DNA from: Geothrix limicola
GTDB taxonomy: Bacteria; Acidobacteriota; Holophagae; Holophagales; Holophagaceae
Assembly: GCF_030268085.1 (NCBI RefSeq)
Contig: NZ_BSDE01000001.1
Coordinates: forward strand, 806,001-870,000
Direction: 5' to 3'
Length of the DNA: 64,000 nt
Made by a program: the position numbers and the translations under genes. The notes beneath the pieces are model-generated. The model saw only the letters and a list, made by a program, of their open reading frames with translations. It was not told where the DNA came from and searched no databases. Positions 35,807 to 44,510 of this stretch are shown one piece after another (position 1 is the stretch's first letter; the number at the start of each line of letters is the position of its first letter).

Positions 35807-36806
35807 GCCCGTGAGCCGGCTGGACCTCGCCCGCTACTTCGTGCCCATCGCCCCCAAGCTGGCGGGCGTGGAGGCGGAGCTGCAGCGCATCCTGCAGAGC
35901 GATGTGGAAGTGGTGCAGAAGCTGGCGGACCACGTGCGCGGCGGGCAGGGCAAGCGCCTGCGCCCAGCCCTCGTGATGCTGTCCTCGCGGTTCTGCGGCC
36001 TGCAGAACGACGACGACGTGCGTTTCGGCGCGGTGTTCGAGCTGATCCATACGGCCACCCTGGTGCATGACGATGTCATCGACCACGCCCAGCTGCGCCG
36101 CGGCATGCCCACGCTGAACCGGCTCTGGGGCAACACCCTCACGGTGCTCTTTGGCGACCTGCTCTACTTGGTGGCCATGGGCGAGGCCATCGCCTGTCGC
36201 AGCTGGCGGATGATGGAGATCCTGGCGGAAGTGACCACCCGCATGACCGAGGGCGAGCTCATCCAGAACGACGTGCTCTTCAAGCTCGACACCAGCCGCA
36301 AGGACTACTTCGACATCCAGGAGCGGAAGACGGCCCTGCTGTTCAGCGGCTGCACCGAAACGGGGGCCGTGCTCACGGGCCGCGGCGAAGCCGATTGCCG
36401 GGCCATGCGGGGCTACGGCCTGGAGGTGGGCCGTGCCTTCCAGCTCATCGACGACCTGCTGGACTACACCGCCACCAGTGCCCAGCTGGGCAAGCCGGCC
36501 TTCAGCGATCTGCGCGAAGGCAAGCTCACCCTGCCGATGCTCACGCTCCTCGAGAAGGCTCCGGACGAGGTGCGTCCCCTCATCCGCACCATCTGGGACC
36601 GCGGCGAGGAAGTGCCCATCCCCGAAGGGGAAGAGATCAAGCTGCGCGCCCTCATCGAGAAGCACGATGCCCTTGCCGAGACCCGCGAGCTGGCCTTGAT
36701 CGCGTCACGCAACGCCGTGGCCCACGTGGCCGGGATGTCGGGCGATGCGGCCACGGGCGACCTGCTCCAGGAGATCCCTGAAGCCCTGCTTTCGCGCAGC
36801 ATGTAG
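35799..36806 (+). CDS. ispB: Polyprenyl diphosphate synthase (IspB-like)
   Basis: A 335-residue trans-prenyltransferase that builds long isoprenoid chains for quinones. The first Asp-rich motif is LVHDDVIDHAQLRRG and the second is FQLIDDLLDYT. GGQGKRLRPALVM precedes the first motif. The GTG start at 35799 overlaps yajQ. Octaprenyl or longer product is inferred from the family; chain length cannot be read confidently from residues before the first motif. It could feed quinone synthesis. Confidence 0.9.
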   Translation: MAEPVSRLDLARYFVPIAPKLAGVEAELQRILQSDVEVVQKLADHVRGGQGKRLRPALVMLSSRFCGLQNDDDVRFGAVFELIHTATLVHDDVIDHAQLRRGMPTLNRLWGNTLTVLFGDLLYLVAMGEAIACRSWRMMEILAEVTTRMTEGELIQNDVLFKLDTSRKDYFDIQERKTALLFSGCTETGAVLTGRGEADCRAMRGYGLEVGRAFQLIDDLLDYTATSAQLGKPAFSDLREGKLTLPMLTLLEKAPDEVRPLIRTIWDRGEEVPIPEGEEIKLRALIEKHDALAETRELALIASRNAVAHVAGMSGDAATGDLLQEIPEALLSRSM

Positions 36807-36817
36807 ACGGTCAGCGC

Positions 36818-38173
36818 CTACTTCGTCAGAGCCTCGATCAGGGACTGGAACCGCGGTAGCGCTCGGAGGGCGTCCAGATCCCCGTCGTGCTGGAACCAAT
36901 CCTTCTGCGAGAGACCGCCGGCCGCGGCCTTCTCCAGGCAATCCAGGGCCTCGTCGGGATCGCCGGCCAGGGCGTGGATGCACCCGAGGTTGTAGAGCAG
37001 CATGGGGTCCTCGGGGTCCATCTCCCTGGCCATGCGGGCCCAGGCCAGGCCTTTGTCCCGCTCGCCCAGGGCCACCAGGGCGTTGGCGCCCAGGTAGCGG
37101 GCGCGCACATCGTCCGGTGCATGCTGCAGGCGAGCCTCGACGAGCGCCAGGCCCGCCTTCCTGGCCCGCTCGGCCTCATCTTCCACGCCCAGGCTGTGGT
37201 AGACCTGGGCCACGAGCAGGATGGCCTGGAAATCCTCGGGGCGCAGGGCCGCGGCCCACTCGAAATACTCGATGGCCCGCTCGGCCTTGCCCGCCGCGAA
37301 GCAGTGCCTGGCGTAGAAATAAGCCGCCTCGTACAGATTGGGATCCAGGCGGAGGGCGGTCTCGAAGGCCTCCTCGGCCTCCTCGGGAAGCCCCGCCGCC
37401 GACAGGGCCAACCCACGTGACGCGTGAGCCTCGGCCAGGTCCGGATCTAGTTCCAGGGCCTTCAGGCTGCAGGATTCCGCCAGCTGGCGCTGAGGTTCCG
37501 CGCGCTCGATGTAGATGTAGGAATAGGCGGCGCAATTGGCCAGCCCCGCCCAGGCCGAGGCGTATTCGGGGCTGACATCCAGGGCGCGGCGGAACATCTG
37601 GGCCGCGAAGCCCATGCCTTGGCGGTTGAAGCGGAAGTAGTACTGCCGGCCCCGCAGGTAGTAGTCGTAGGCCTGGGGATCCAGTGCCTGTTTTGATCGC
37701 GGGGTGAGGGTCAGGTGCAGGGCCTCGGCGATGCCCTTCGTGACATCGCCCACGGTCTCGAACAGATCCTTCGGCTGGAACGTGCAGGTCCGGGACCAGA
37801 GGACCAGCTCCGAAGGCACCTCGACCAGTTCGGTGCTCAAGGTCCGGGATCCGCCTGATTCGAGCAGCTCGCCACTCAGGACGAAGTGAACGCCCAGGCG
37901 GCGGCCGACCTCCACGGGGGAAAGGCCGGAGCCTCCGTAGAGGAAGGAGGTCGTCCTCGAGATCACGCGAAGGCCTTCCACCCGGTTCAGCGCCAGCAGC
38001 ACCTCTTCCGCGATGCCCTCGCCCACGTGCCCCTCGTCCTCCTTCTGGGGGAGGTTCCGGAAGGGAAGCACGGCCAGGCTGGGCTGGTGCAGGCGCGATT
38101 TCGGGTGGCGCAGGGCCTCTTTCGCCGTGAGGCCCGGCTTCATCGGGTGGGATTTGACCAGTCGCAAGGGCAT
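36818..38173 (-). CDS. TPR protein with TolB-like N-terminal domain
   Basis: A 451-residue protein. The N-terminal part (residues about 30-150) is the TolB/FlgO-type domain seen in bacterial adenylate cyclase and CadC-like regulators: SLAVLPFRNLP, GIAEEVLLALNRVEGLRVISRT, GVHFVLSGELLESG. Residues 165-440 are about eight TPR-like repeats (for example LDPNLYEAAYFYARHCFAAG). There is no DNA-binding winged helix and no cyclase domain. No signal peptide is seen, so it is probably cytoplasmic. ATG 38173 has GGAGG upstream. A scaffold or regulatory role is inference. Confidence 0.85.
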   Translation of the reverse strand: MPLRLVKSHPMKPGLTAKEALRHPKSRLHQPSLAVLPFRNLPQKEDEGHVGEGIAEEVLLALNRVEGLRVISRTTSFLYGGSGLSPVEVGRRLGVHFVLSGELLESGGSRTLSTELVEVPSELVLWSRTCTFQPKDLFETVGDVTKGIAEALHLTLTPRSKQALDPQAYDYYLRGRQYYFRFNRQGMGFAAQMFRRALDVSPEYASAWAGLANCAAYSYIYIERAEPQRQLAESCSLKALELDPDLAEAHASRGLALSAAGLPEEAEEAFETALRLDPNLYEAAYFYARHCFAAGKAERAIEYFEWAAALRPEDFQAILLVAQVYHSLGVEDEAERARKAGLALVEARLQHAPDDVRARYLGANALVALGERDKGLAWARMAREMDPEDPMLLYNLGCIHALAGDPDEALDCLEKAAAGGLSQKDWFQHDGDLDALRALPRFQSLIEALTK

Positions 38174-38362
38174 GTCCGACCTCCGGGAAGGATATGCATC
38201 GGAGGAGCCCCGGCGCCGGCCGTACACAGGCCGTTTCGGCTCTGTGCAGCGGCCTTTGCGGATCGCGCCCTATCACGACCATTGGGTGGATAGACTTCCA
38301 TGGCTCACCCCAAGCGTAACCAGGATGGGATAGTGGCCGCCCTGTGCAAGGGATCCGCTCGT

Positions 38363-39985
38363 CTAGCTCTCCATTTCCCCGAGTCTCAGATCGAAGGGGA
38401 TCCCCGCCCGCTTGCAGGCGGCGATGAAGCTCTCCTTGTCGGGGCACTTGAGGTAGGCCTCCATGGGCTCGACCTTGCGGGCCTGGATGAGATCCATGAG
38501 CGCGTCGTTCATGAGCCGCTGTCCGTAGCTGCGACCGGTCTGCATGGCGCTGGCGATCTGGAAGTTCTTGCCTTCGCGGATGAGGTTGGCGATGGCGGGG
38601 CTGATGAACAGGGTCTCCAGGGCGGCCACGCGGCCGCCGCCCACGCGCTTGAGCAGCACCTGGCTCACGACGCACTTCAGGGAATCGGCGAGCATCACGC
38701 GGATCTGCTGCTGCCGGTCCGCGGGGAACTGATCGACGATGCGGTCGATGGTCCCGATGGCGCTGCTGGTGTGCAGGGTGCCGAAGACGAGGTGGCCCGT
38801 GGCGGCGGTCTCCAGGGCGATGGCGATGGTCTCGAGGTCGCGCATCTCGCCCACCAGCACCACGTCGGGATCCTCGCGCAGGGCGGCGCGAAGGCCACTC
38901 TTGAAGCTGTCCGTGTGGGTGCCCACCTCGCGCTGGTTCACGAGACAGCCCTTGCGGGGGTGCACGAATTCGATGGGATCCTCGATGGTGAGGATGTGGT
39001 CCTTCCGCTTCTGGTTGGCCAGGTCGACGATGGCCGCCAGCGTCGTGGATTTGCCGCTGCCGGTGGGACCGGTGACGAGCACGAGGCCCTTGGACAGGGT
39101 CGCCAGGCGGCGCACGGGCTCGGGCAGGCCCAGGCGGTCGGGGTCCGGCAGCTGGTTGGGGATGACGCGGCAGACGAGGCCGGGGCCCACGCGGTCGTGG
39201 AAATAGTTCACGCGCAGGCGGCAGCCGCCCGCCTCGTAGGCGTAGGCGAAGTCGGCGTCGTGGTGCTCCTCGAAGCGCTGCCAGGATGCGGGCGTGGCGA
39301 GGGCCTCCATCATCTCCAGCAGGGTGGCCGGATCGAGGGCGCCGAAGCCTTCGAGTTCCTTCATGTCGCCGTGGACGCGGATGATGGGCGGCTCGTGGCT
39401 GGTGCAGTGCAGGTCCGATCCCTCCTTCTCCAGGAGTGCCGCGAGCAATCGCTCGGCCAGGGGATGGCCCTGGTTCCGGTTCGGCCGTGGCGCGGGCCTG
39501 GAAGTGGGCTGAGCTGGAGGTTTTGGGGCAGGTCGCGGCGGGGGCAGGTGAGCCTCGGCCTGGGCCAGCGCCTCCGTCGGCGGAGCTTGGGGCTTGGTGG
39601 GCGCGGGAGAGGGGATCGCCAGCTCGATGGGTGCCGGGGCCGGAGCCGCCGGGGTGGGGGGCCTGGTCGAGACGGGTGCCGGACCCTGGTGTTCGGCCTG
39701 GATTTGGGGCGTGTCCATGTAGCGGTTGAGGCGGATGTGGAACCGCTGCCCGGCCAGGTCGTAGTCGAATTCGGCCTGCCCCTCCTGCTGCCAGGCGCCC
39801 TTGAGCTCGGGGGGCACCACGTCTCCGGCGAGCACGTCCACCATCACGGCGGGCAGGGGGTTGGGCAGCAGGTCCACGGACTCCCCGGACTTCAGCTCCA
39901 GGCGGGGCTTCCGGTCGGCCTTCAGTTCCAGCCGGCTGCCAGCCTTCGAGATGACGTGGGTGAGTAGGCGATCCAGCTGGGCCAT
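38363..39985 (-). CDS. PilT-like twitching ATPase with extra N-terminal domain
   Basis: A 540-residue secretion-type ATPase. The C-terminal PilT core (from about residue 180) has the PAS-like N-domain (LLAALLEKEGSDLHCTSHEPP), Walker A LVTGPTGSGKSTT, the Asp box, Walker B VVLVGEMRDLET and the HTSSA His box. It lacks no catalytic motif. Ahead of this are about 85 residues (LLTHVISKAGSRLELKADRKP...) that look like a second, degenerate copy of the same N-domain, joined by a Pro/Ala-rich linker of about 90 residues. ATG 39985 is supported by GAGGAG. No other pil genes are adjacent. It probably retracts type IV pili or is a PilU-like modulator. Confidence 0.88.
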   Translation of the reverse strand: MAQLDRLLTHVISKAGSRLELKADRKPRLELKSGESVDLLPNPLPAVMVDVLAGDVVPPELKGAWQQEGQAEFDYDLAGQRFHIRLNRYMDTPQIQAEHQGPAPVSTRPPTPAAPAPAPIELAIPSPAPTKPQAPPTEALAQAEAHLPPPRPAPKPPAQPTSRPAPRPNRNQGHPLAERLLAALLEKEGSDLHCTSHEPPIIRVHGDMKELEGFGALDPATLLEMMEALATPASWQRFEEHHDADFAYAYEAGGCRLRVNYFHDRVGPGLVCRVIPNQLPDPDRLGLPEPVRRLATLSKGLVLVTGPTGSGKSTTLAAIVDLANQKRKDHILTIEDPIEFVHPRKGCLVNQREVGTHTDSFKSGLRAALREDPDVVLVGEMRDLETIAIALETAATGHLVFGTLHTSSAIGTIDRIVDQFPADRQQQIRVMLADSLKCVVSQVLLKRVGGGRVAALETLFISPAIANLIREGKNFQIASAMQTGRSYGQRLMNDALMDLIQARKVEPMEAYLKCPDKESFIAACKRAGIPFDLRLGEMES

Positions 39986-40230
39986 GGCCGAGAGCTCCTC
40001 ACAAAACCCCGCAAGGCCGTGCGGTGGGCCGGACGAGCGGTGCGGGGGATTGCGAGTCAAAGCGTAACAGGCGTGGGCGCGGCGGGGCTCGGCTTCGTGG
40101 CCTGCGGGCCTCCCACTAGGAGTTCTCCGGCCCTCTGTCAACGCCAAAGGATGGCAGTGATCACAGCCTTCGGGGTTCGGCCCTGGGCCTCAGGCCTGTA
40201 GACTGGAATGCACCTTTTCCTGGAGTGAGC

Positions 40231-41388
40231 ATGAACATCCACGAATACCAAGCCAAGGAACTGCTTCGGCTCTACAAAGTGGCCACGCCCGATGGGAAGG
40301 TGGCCCAGGATGCCGAAGAAGCGCGGATGATCACCAAGGAATTCGGTGGCGCCAGTGTCGTGAAGGCTCAGATCCACGCCGGGGGCCGCGGCAAGGGCGG
40401 CGGCGTCAAGTTCGCCACCGACCCCGACAAGGCCGCCGAGCTCTTCAAGGCCATGCTCGGCATGCAGCTCGTCACCAAGCAGACCGGCCATGAGGGCCGC
40501 AAGGTCCGCACGGTGTTCATCTCCAAGCCCATCGACATCGCCCGCGAGCTCTACCTGAGCTTCCTGGTGGACCGCGCCTCCAGCCGCGTGACGGTACTCG
40601 CCTCCACCGAGGGTGGCGTGGAAATCGAGGAGGTCGCTGAAAAGACCCCCGAGAAGATCGTCAAGGTGGCCGTGGATCCGGCCCTGGGCCTTTGCGGCTT
40701 CCAGGCCCGCCAGGTGGCCTTCGCGCTGGGCCTCGAGGGCGATGCCTTCAAGAAGGGCGTGGTCTTCCTCCAGAACCTCTACAAGCTCTTCGTGGAGAAG
40801 GACTGCTCCATGGTGGAGATCAACCCGCTCGTGGTCACCAAGGACGGCGATGTGACTGCCCTGGATGCCAAGATCGGCTTCGATGACAACGCCCTGTTCC
40901 GCCACCCCGACGTCCTCGCCTTCCGCGACCTCAACGAAGAGGCCGAGGAGGAAGTGGAAGCCAGCAAGTTCAACCTGAACTTCATCAAGCTGGATGGCCA
41001 GATCGGCTGCATGGTCAACGGCGCGGGCCTGGCCATGGGCACCATGGACATCATCAAGTACCACGGCGGTTCGCCGGCCAACTTCCTGGATGTCGGCGGT
41101 GGAGCCACCGAGGATGCGGTGAAGAACGCCTTCCGCATCATCCTGCAGGACAGCGCCGTGAAGGCCGTGCTGGTGAACATCTTCGGCGGCATCATGCGCT
41201 GCGACATCGTGGCCGCGGGCATTGTGAAAGCCGCGAAGGAGATCGGCATCAAGGTGCCGGTGGTGGTGCGCCTCGAGGGCACCAACGTCGAAGAGGGCAA
41301 GCAGATCCTCGCCGACAGCGGCCTGAACCTCATCGTCGCCAAGGACCTGAAGGACGCCGCCGAGAAGGTCGTCGCGTCCATCAAGTAG
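40231..41388 (+). CDS. sucC: Succinyl-CoA synthetase, beta subunit
   Basis: A 385-residue TCA-cycle enzyme subunit. [16 protein letters not shown] is the family N-terminus. The ATP-grasp domain carries [16 protein letters not shown] and [13 protein letters not shown]. The C-terminal ligase domain has [18 protein letters not shown] and [11 protein letters not shown]. With SucD it converts succinyl-CoA to succinate with formation of a nucleoside triphosphate. ATG 40231 is preferred; GTG 40225 lies within the ribosome site TGGAG. sucD follows after 123 bases that contain strong hairpins. Confidence 0.96.
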   Translation: MNIHEYQAKELLRLYKVATPDGKVAQDAEEARMITKEFGGASVVKAQIHAGGRGKGGGVKFATDPDKAAELFKAMLGMQLVTKQTGHEGRKVRTVFISKPIDIARELYLSFLVDRASSRVTVLASTEGGVEIEEVAEKTPEKIVKVAVDPALGLCGFQARQVAFALGLEGDAFKKGVVFLQNLYKLFVEKDCSMVEINPLVVTKDGDVTALDAKIGFDDNALFRHPDVLAFRDLNEEAEEEVEASKFNLNFIKLDGQIGCMVNGAGLAMGTMDIIKYHGGSPANFLDVGGGATEDAVKNAFRIILQDSAVKAVLVNIFGGIMRCDIVAAGIVKAAKEIGIKVPVVVRLEGTNVEEGKQILADSGLNLIVAKDLKDAAEKVVASIK

Positions 41389-41397
41389 GGCACGCTA

Positions 41398-41470
41398 TCC
41401 GGGGGTTTCGCGCTGCGCGCACACCCCCGGAGCCCCCGATGCTCGCCCGGGCTGAGCCCGTGCTCGCATC
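41398..41470. repeat. Two inverted repeats in the sucC-sucD gap
   Basis: First, a perfect 9-bp stem TCCGGGGGT (41398-41406) with ACCCCCGGA (41423-41431), loop with CGCG/CGCG. Second, GATGC (41438-41442) with GCATC (41466-41470), enclosing the palindrome CGGGCT-G-AGCCCG. No T tract follows on either strand. The structures could protect or attenuate the message between sucC and sucD. Confidence 0.6.
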
Positions 41471-41511
41471 CTTCACCCATCCCATGAATCCCCATTTTCG
41501 AGAGGTATGAC

Positions 41512-42384
41512 ATGGCAGTTCTCGTGGGCAACCACACCAAGCTGATCGTCCAGGGCATCACGGGCCGCGAAGGCCTCTTCCACGCCAAGGGCAGCCGCGA
41601 CTACGGCACGAACGTGGTGGGCGGCGTGACCCCCGGCAAGGGCGGCACCGAAATCGAAGGCTTCCCCGTCTTCAACACCGTCAAGGAAGCCGTCGCCAAG
41701 ACGGGCGCCAACGCCACCATGATCTTCGTGCCCCCCGTGGGCGCGGCGGACGCCATCCTCGAGGCCCTGGAAGCGGGCATCGAGCTCATTGTCTGCATCA
41801 CCGAGGGCATCCCCGTCCTCGACATGGTGAAGGTCAAGCGCGTCCTTCCCGACTACCCCAAGAGCCGCCTCATCGGCCCCAACTGCCCCGGCATCATCAG
41901 CCCCGGCCTGGCCAAGATCGGCATCATGCCCGGTCGCATCCACAAGCAGGGCCACGTGGGCGTGGTCAGCCGCTCCGGCACCCTCACCTATGAGGCCGTG
42001 GGCCAGCTGACGGCGCTCGGCATCGGCCAGAGCACCTGCATCGGCATTGGCGGTGACCCCGTCAACGGCACCAGCCACATCGATGCCCTGCGCATGTTCC
42101 AGGACGACCCCGACACCCACGCCATCATCATGATCGGCGAGATCGGCGGCAGCGCCGAGGAAGAGGCCGCGGAGTTCGTGAAGCAGTACGTCACGAAGCC
42201 CGTGGTGGCCTTCATCGCCGGCCAGACGGCCCCTCCGGGGCGCCGCATGGGCCACGCAGGCGCCATCATCTCCGGCGGCAAGGGCACCGCTGCCGAGAAG
42301 ATGAAGGCCCTCCAGGCCGCGGGCATCACCGTCGTGCAGAGCCCCGCCGACATGGGCAAGGCCCTGGCCGAGCGCCTCAAGTAG
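41512..42384 (+). CDS. sucD: Succinyl-CoA synthetase, alpha subunit
   Basis: A 290-residue subunit that binds CoA and carries the phosphohistidine. The N-terminus [20 protein letters not shown] is the CoA-binding block. [14 protein letters not shown] and the phosphorylated His loop [14 protein letters not shown] are present. AGAGG sits about 8 bases before the ATG. It is the distal gene of sucCD and is followed by a hairpin. Confidence 0.96.
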   Translation: MAVLVGNHTKLIVQGITGREGLFHAKGSRDYGTNVVGGVTPGKGGTEIEGFPVFNTVKEAVAKTGANATMIFVPPVGAADAILEALEAGIELIVCITEGIPVLDMVKVKRVLPDYPKSRLIGPNCPGIISPGLAKIGIMPGRIHKQGHVGVVSRSGTLTYEAVGQLTALGIGQSTCIGIGGDPVNGTSHIDALRMFQDDPDTHAIIMIGEIGGSAEEEAAEFVKQYVTKPVVAFIAGQTAPPGRRMGHAGAIISGGKGTAAEKMKALQAAGITVVQSPADMGKALAERLK

Positions 42385-42402
42385 TCCCAGTTCCGATCAA
42401 CG

Positions 42403-42441
42403 AGACACCAAGCGGCGAAGGCGACTTCGTGCTTGGTGTCT
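42403..42441. repeat. Hairpin downstream of sucD
   Basis: A perfect 10-bp outer stem AGACACCAAG (42403-42412) with CTTGGTGTCT (42432-42441), and an inner CGAAG-GCGA-CTTCG stem-loop. There is no T tract, so it may be an RNA 3' end stabiliser or a repeat rather than a strict intrinsic terminator. Confidence 0.6.
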
Positions 42442-42491
42442 TCGCGTGTGGGGCCTTCCCGAAGGCATGAGCCTCATCAGATGATGTTCGT

Positions 42492-43148
42492 ATGATGACA
42501 TTGACTGAGACTCGATCCGAACCGCGCCCCAACAGGCGCAAGGGCGCCTTCCTGCGGAACCTGCGGCGTTTCCATGCCTGGGTGGGCCTGAGCGGGGCCG
42601 CCTTCGGCCTGCTGTTCGGCCTGACGGGCTTCCTCATGAGCCACCGCTCGGTGATGAAGATCGAGGCGGGCGCGGTGGAGGAGCACAAGGTCCAGATCGA
42701 GCTGGACCGCCCGCCCGCTTCCATCGAGGAACTGGCCTCCGGTCTGGCTGCGCGGTTCCAGGTGCCCCTGTCCCGGCTGCGCTGGCGCGTGCAGGCGCCC
42801 AGACCCGCGCGCTTCGGGGGCCAGCAGGTGACGGCGGCGCCGCAGTGGATGGTGATGGTCAGCGGCCACGCCCACTTCGCCCGCGCCACCTACCTGCCGG
42901 GCAACCGCACGGTGGACCTGGAACGCAGCGACGCGAATCTCGTCGAGACCCTGGAGCGCCTGCACAAATCGGATGGCGGCCAGGCGGGCTGGATCCTGCT
43001 GGTGGACTGCTTCGCGGGAGGGCTGGTCTTCCTCACGCTGAGCGGGACCCTGCTCTGGACCCGCCTCGCCGGTCCGCGCCTGCTCTCGGTCGGCCTGGCC
43101 CTGAGCGGGGGCCTGGCGGCGGTTCTCATCGCCTCCCGGGCCTGGTGA
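42492..43148 (+). CDS. PepSY-associated transmembrane protein
   Basis: A 218-residue membrane protein. The N-terminal helix RFHAWVGLSGAAFGLLFGLTGFLMSHR is the PepSY_TM signature (HxWxG). A periplasmic loop of about 110 residues follows and two hydrophobic segments close the chain (LVDCFAGGLVFLTLSGTLLWT, then LLSVGLALSGGLAAVLIAS). PepSY_TM proteins are thought to work in iron or siderophore handling and electron transfer. Two ATGs (42492, 42495) are possible and neither has a strong ribosome site. Confidence 0.82.
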   Translation: MMTLTETRSEPRPNRRKGAFLRNLRRFHAWVGLSGAAFGLLFGLTGFLMSHRSVMKIEAGAVEEHKVQIELDRPPASIEELASGLAARFQVPLSRLRWRVQAPRPARFGGQQVTAAPQWMVMVSGHAHFARATYLPGNRTVDLERSDANLVETLERLHKSDGGQAGWILLVDCFAGGLVFLTLSGTLLWTRLAGPRLLSVGLALSGGLAAVLIASRAW

Positions 43149-43172
43149 GCCTATGCTGCAGACGGAGGCCCC

Positions 43173-43586
43173 ATGCTGATCTCCCGGGAAATGGTCCTGG
43201 ACATGGACATCGGCCTGAACGCCGCCCTCTTCGGCGGCGACATGATGGCGCGCATGGACAAGGTGGCGGGCATCGCGGCCTCGCTGCTGTCGCGCAACCG
43301 GCGCTTCCTCACCCTCAAGGTTTCGGAGCTGGTCTTCCACAGTCCCGTCCGGGCCGGGGAGATCATCGAGTTCTACGTGGGCATCAGCCGCCAGGGGCGC
43401 ACGAGCCTCACCCTGCAAATCGAGGTCCAGGTCTACGAGCCCGTCTCGGACCGGCGCCGGGACGTGACCAGCGGGGAATTCGTGATGGTGGCCGTGGATG
43501 AATCCCTGCATCCGATCCTCATCCAGTGGAAGCCGGAGATGGTTCAGGTGGCGGCCCAGGCCCATGCGGACCGACATCCGGGTTGA
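43173..43586 (+). CDS. Hotdog-fold acyl-CoA thioesterase
   Basis: A 137-residue single hotdog domain. The FGGDMMARMDKVAGIAASL segment is the catalytic helix of YciA/acyl-CoA thioesterase-type proteins with the Asp. LTLKVSELVFHSPVRAGEIIEFYV is the conserved strand/turn. It hydrolyses acyl-CoA to free acid and CoA; chain length is unknown. GGAGG is 7 bases before the ATG. It lies 24 bases after the PepSY gene. Confidence 0.87.
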   Translation: MLISREMVLDMDIGLNAALFGGDMMARMDKVAGIAASLLSRNRRFLTLKVSELVFHSPVRAGEIIEFYVGISRQGRTSLTLQIEVQVYEPVSDRRRDVTSGEFVMVAVDESLHPILIQWKPEMVQVAAQAHADRHPG

Positions 43587-43631
43587 ACCGGATTCCGGGT
43601 GGACGGGTCCTGATCCGCGTATCCTTGTGGC

Positions 43632-44510
43632 ATGACGGACCTCATCAAGGCTCACCTGGATCACCGGCGCGTATGGCGGGACTTCGACTACTGTTATCCC
43701 GTGATTTCACGGCGCAGCCACGGCCTGAGCCTGGGCGTGAACCTGAATCCCGACAAAGTCTGCAATTTCGATTGCGTCTACTGCGAGGTGGACCGCCTGA
43801 CGCCACCCAAGCGGAAGGATCTCGATCTGGAGGCCCTGGAGCGGGAGCTGGGCCTGCTGATGGACCTCGCCACCAGCGGTGAGATCTACGACATCCCTCC
43901 CTTTGATTCGGCCCGCCCCGAGCATCGCCGCCTCAATGACATCGCCTTCAGCGGCGACGGGGAACCCACCACGGTCCGCGAGTTCGCGGAAGCGGTGGCC
44001 CGCGTCGCCGAGATCAAGAAACGGCGGGGGCTGGACCTGGTGAAGCTCGTGCTCATCACGGATTCCAGCCGTCTGCAGGCGCCCGACGTGGTCAAGGGGC
44101 TCGACATCATGATGGCCCACCAGGGGGAGGTCTGGGCCAAGCTCGACGCGGGCACCGAGGCCTACTACCGCGAGATCTGCCGCAGCCAGGTCCCCTTCGA
44201 ACGCATCCTCGACAACCTGCTGGCCACGGCCCGCCGCTGGCCCATCCTCATCCAGACGCTCTTCCTCGAATGGCAGGGGCAGGGGCCTGGGGGCGCGGAG
44301 CTGGAGGCCTACTGCCAGCGCCTGGAACACATCCTGGCCCAGGGCGGACAGCTCCAGGCCATCCAGCTCTACACGGTGGCCCGGCCCACGCCCGAGCCCG
44401 AGGCGCGGCCGTTGCGTCGCCTCGAAATGGACGCCATCGCGGCGAGCCTGCGGGGCCGGCTTCCGAACCTGCCGGTGGAGGTCTACTACGGTCCGGAGGA
44501 GTGGGCCTGA
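43632..44510 (+). CDS. Radical SAM protein
   Basis: A 292-residue radical SAM enzyme. The CxxxCxxC cluster motif is CNFDCVYCEV near residue 46, preceded by SHGLSLGVNLNP. The GGEP-like block is IAFSGDGEPTT. The core ends in a TVARPTPEPEARPLRRLEMDAI segment. Similar proteins are annotated only as radical SAM; no dedicated reaction can be assigned. The stop overlaps the start of the CapA-like gene (TGATG). Confidence 0.85.
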   Translation: MTDLIKAHLDHRRVWRDFDYCYPVISRRSHGLSLGVNLNPDKVCNFDCVYCEVDRLTPPKRKDLDLEALERELGLLMDLATSGEIYDIPPFDSARPEHRRLNDIAFSGDGEPTTVREFAEAVARVAEIKKRRGLDLVKLVLITDSSRLQAPDVVKGLDIMMAHQGEVWAKLDAGTEAYYREICRSQVPFERILDNLLATARRWPILIQTLFLEWQGQGPGGAELEAYCQRLEHILAQGGQLQAIQLYTVARPTPEPEARPLRRLEMDAIAASLRGRLPNLPVEVYYGPEEWA

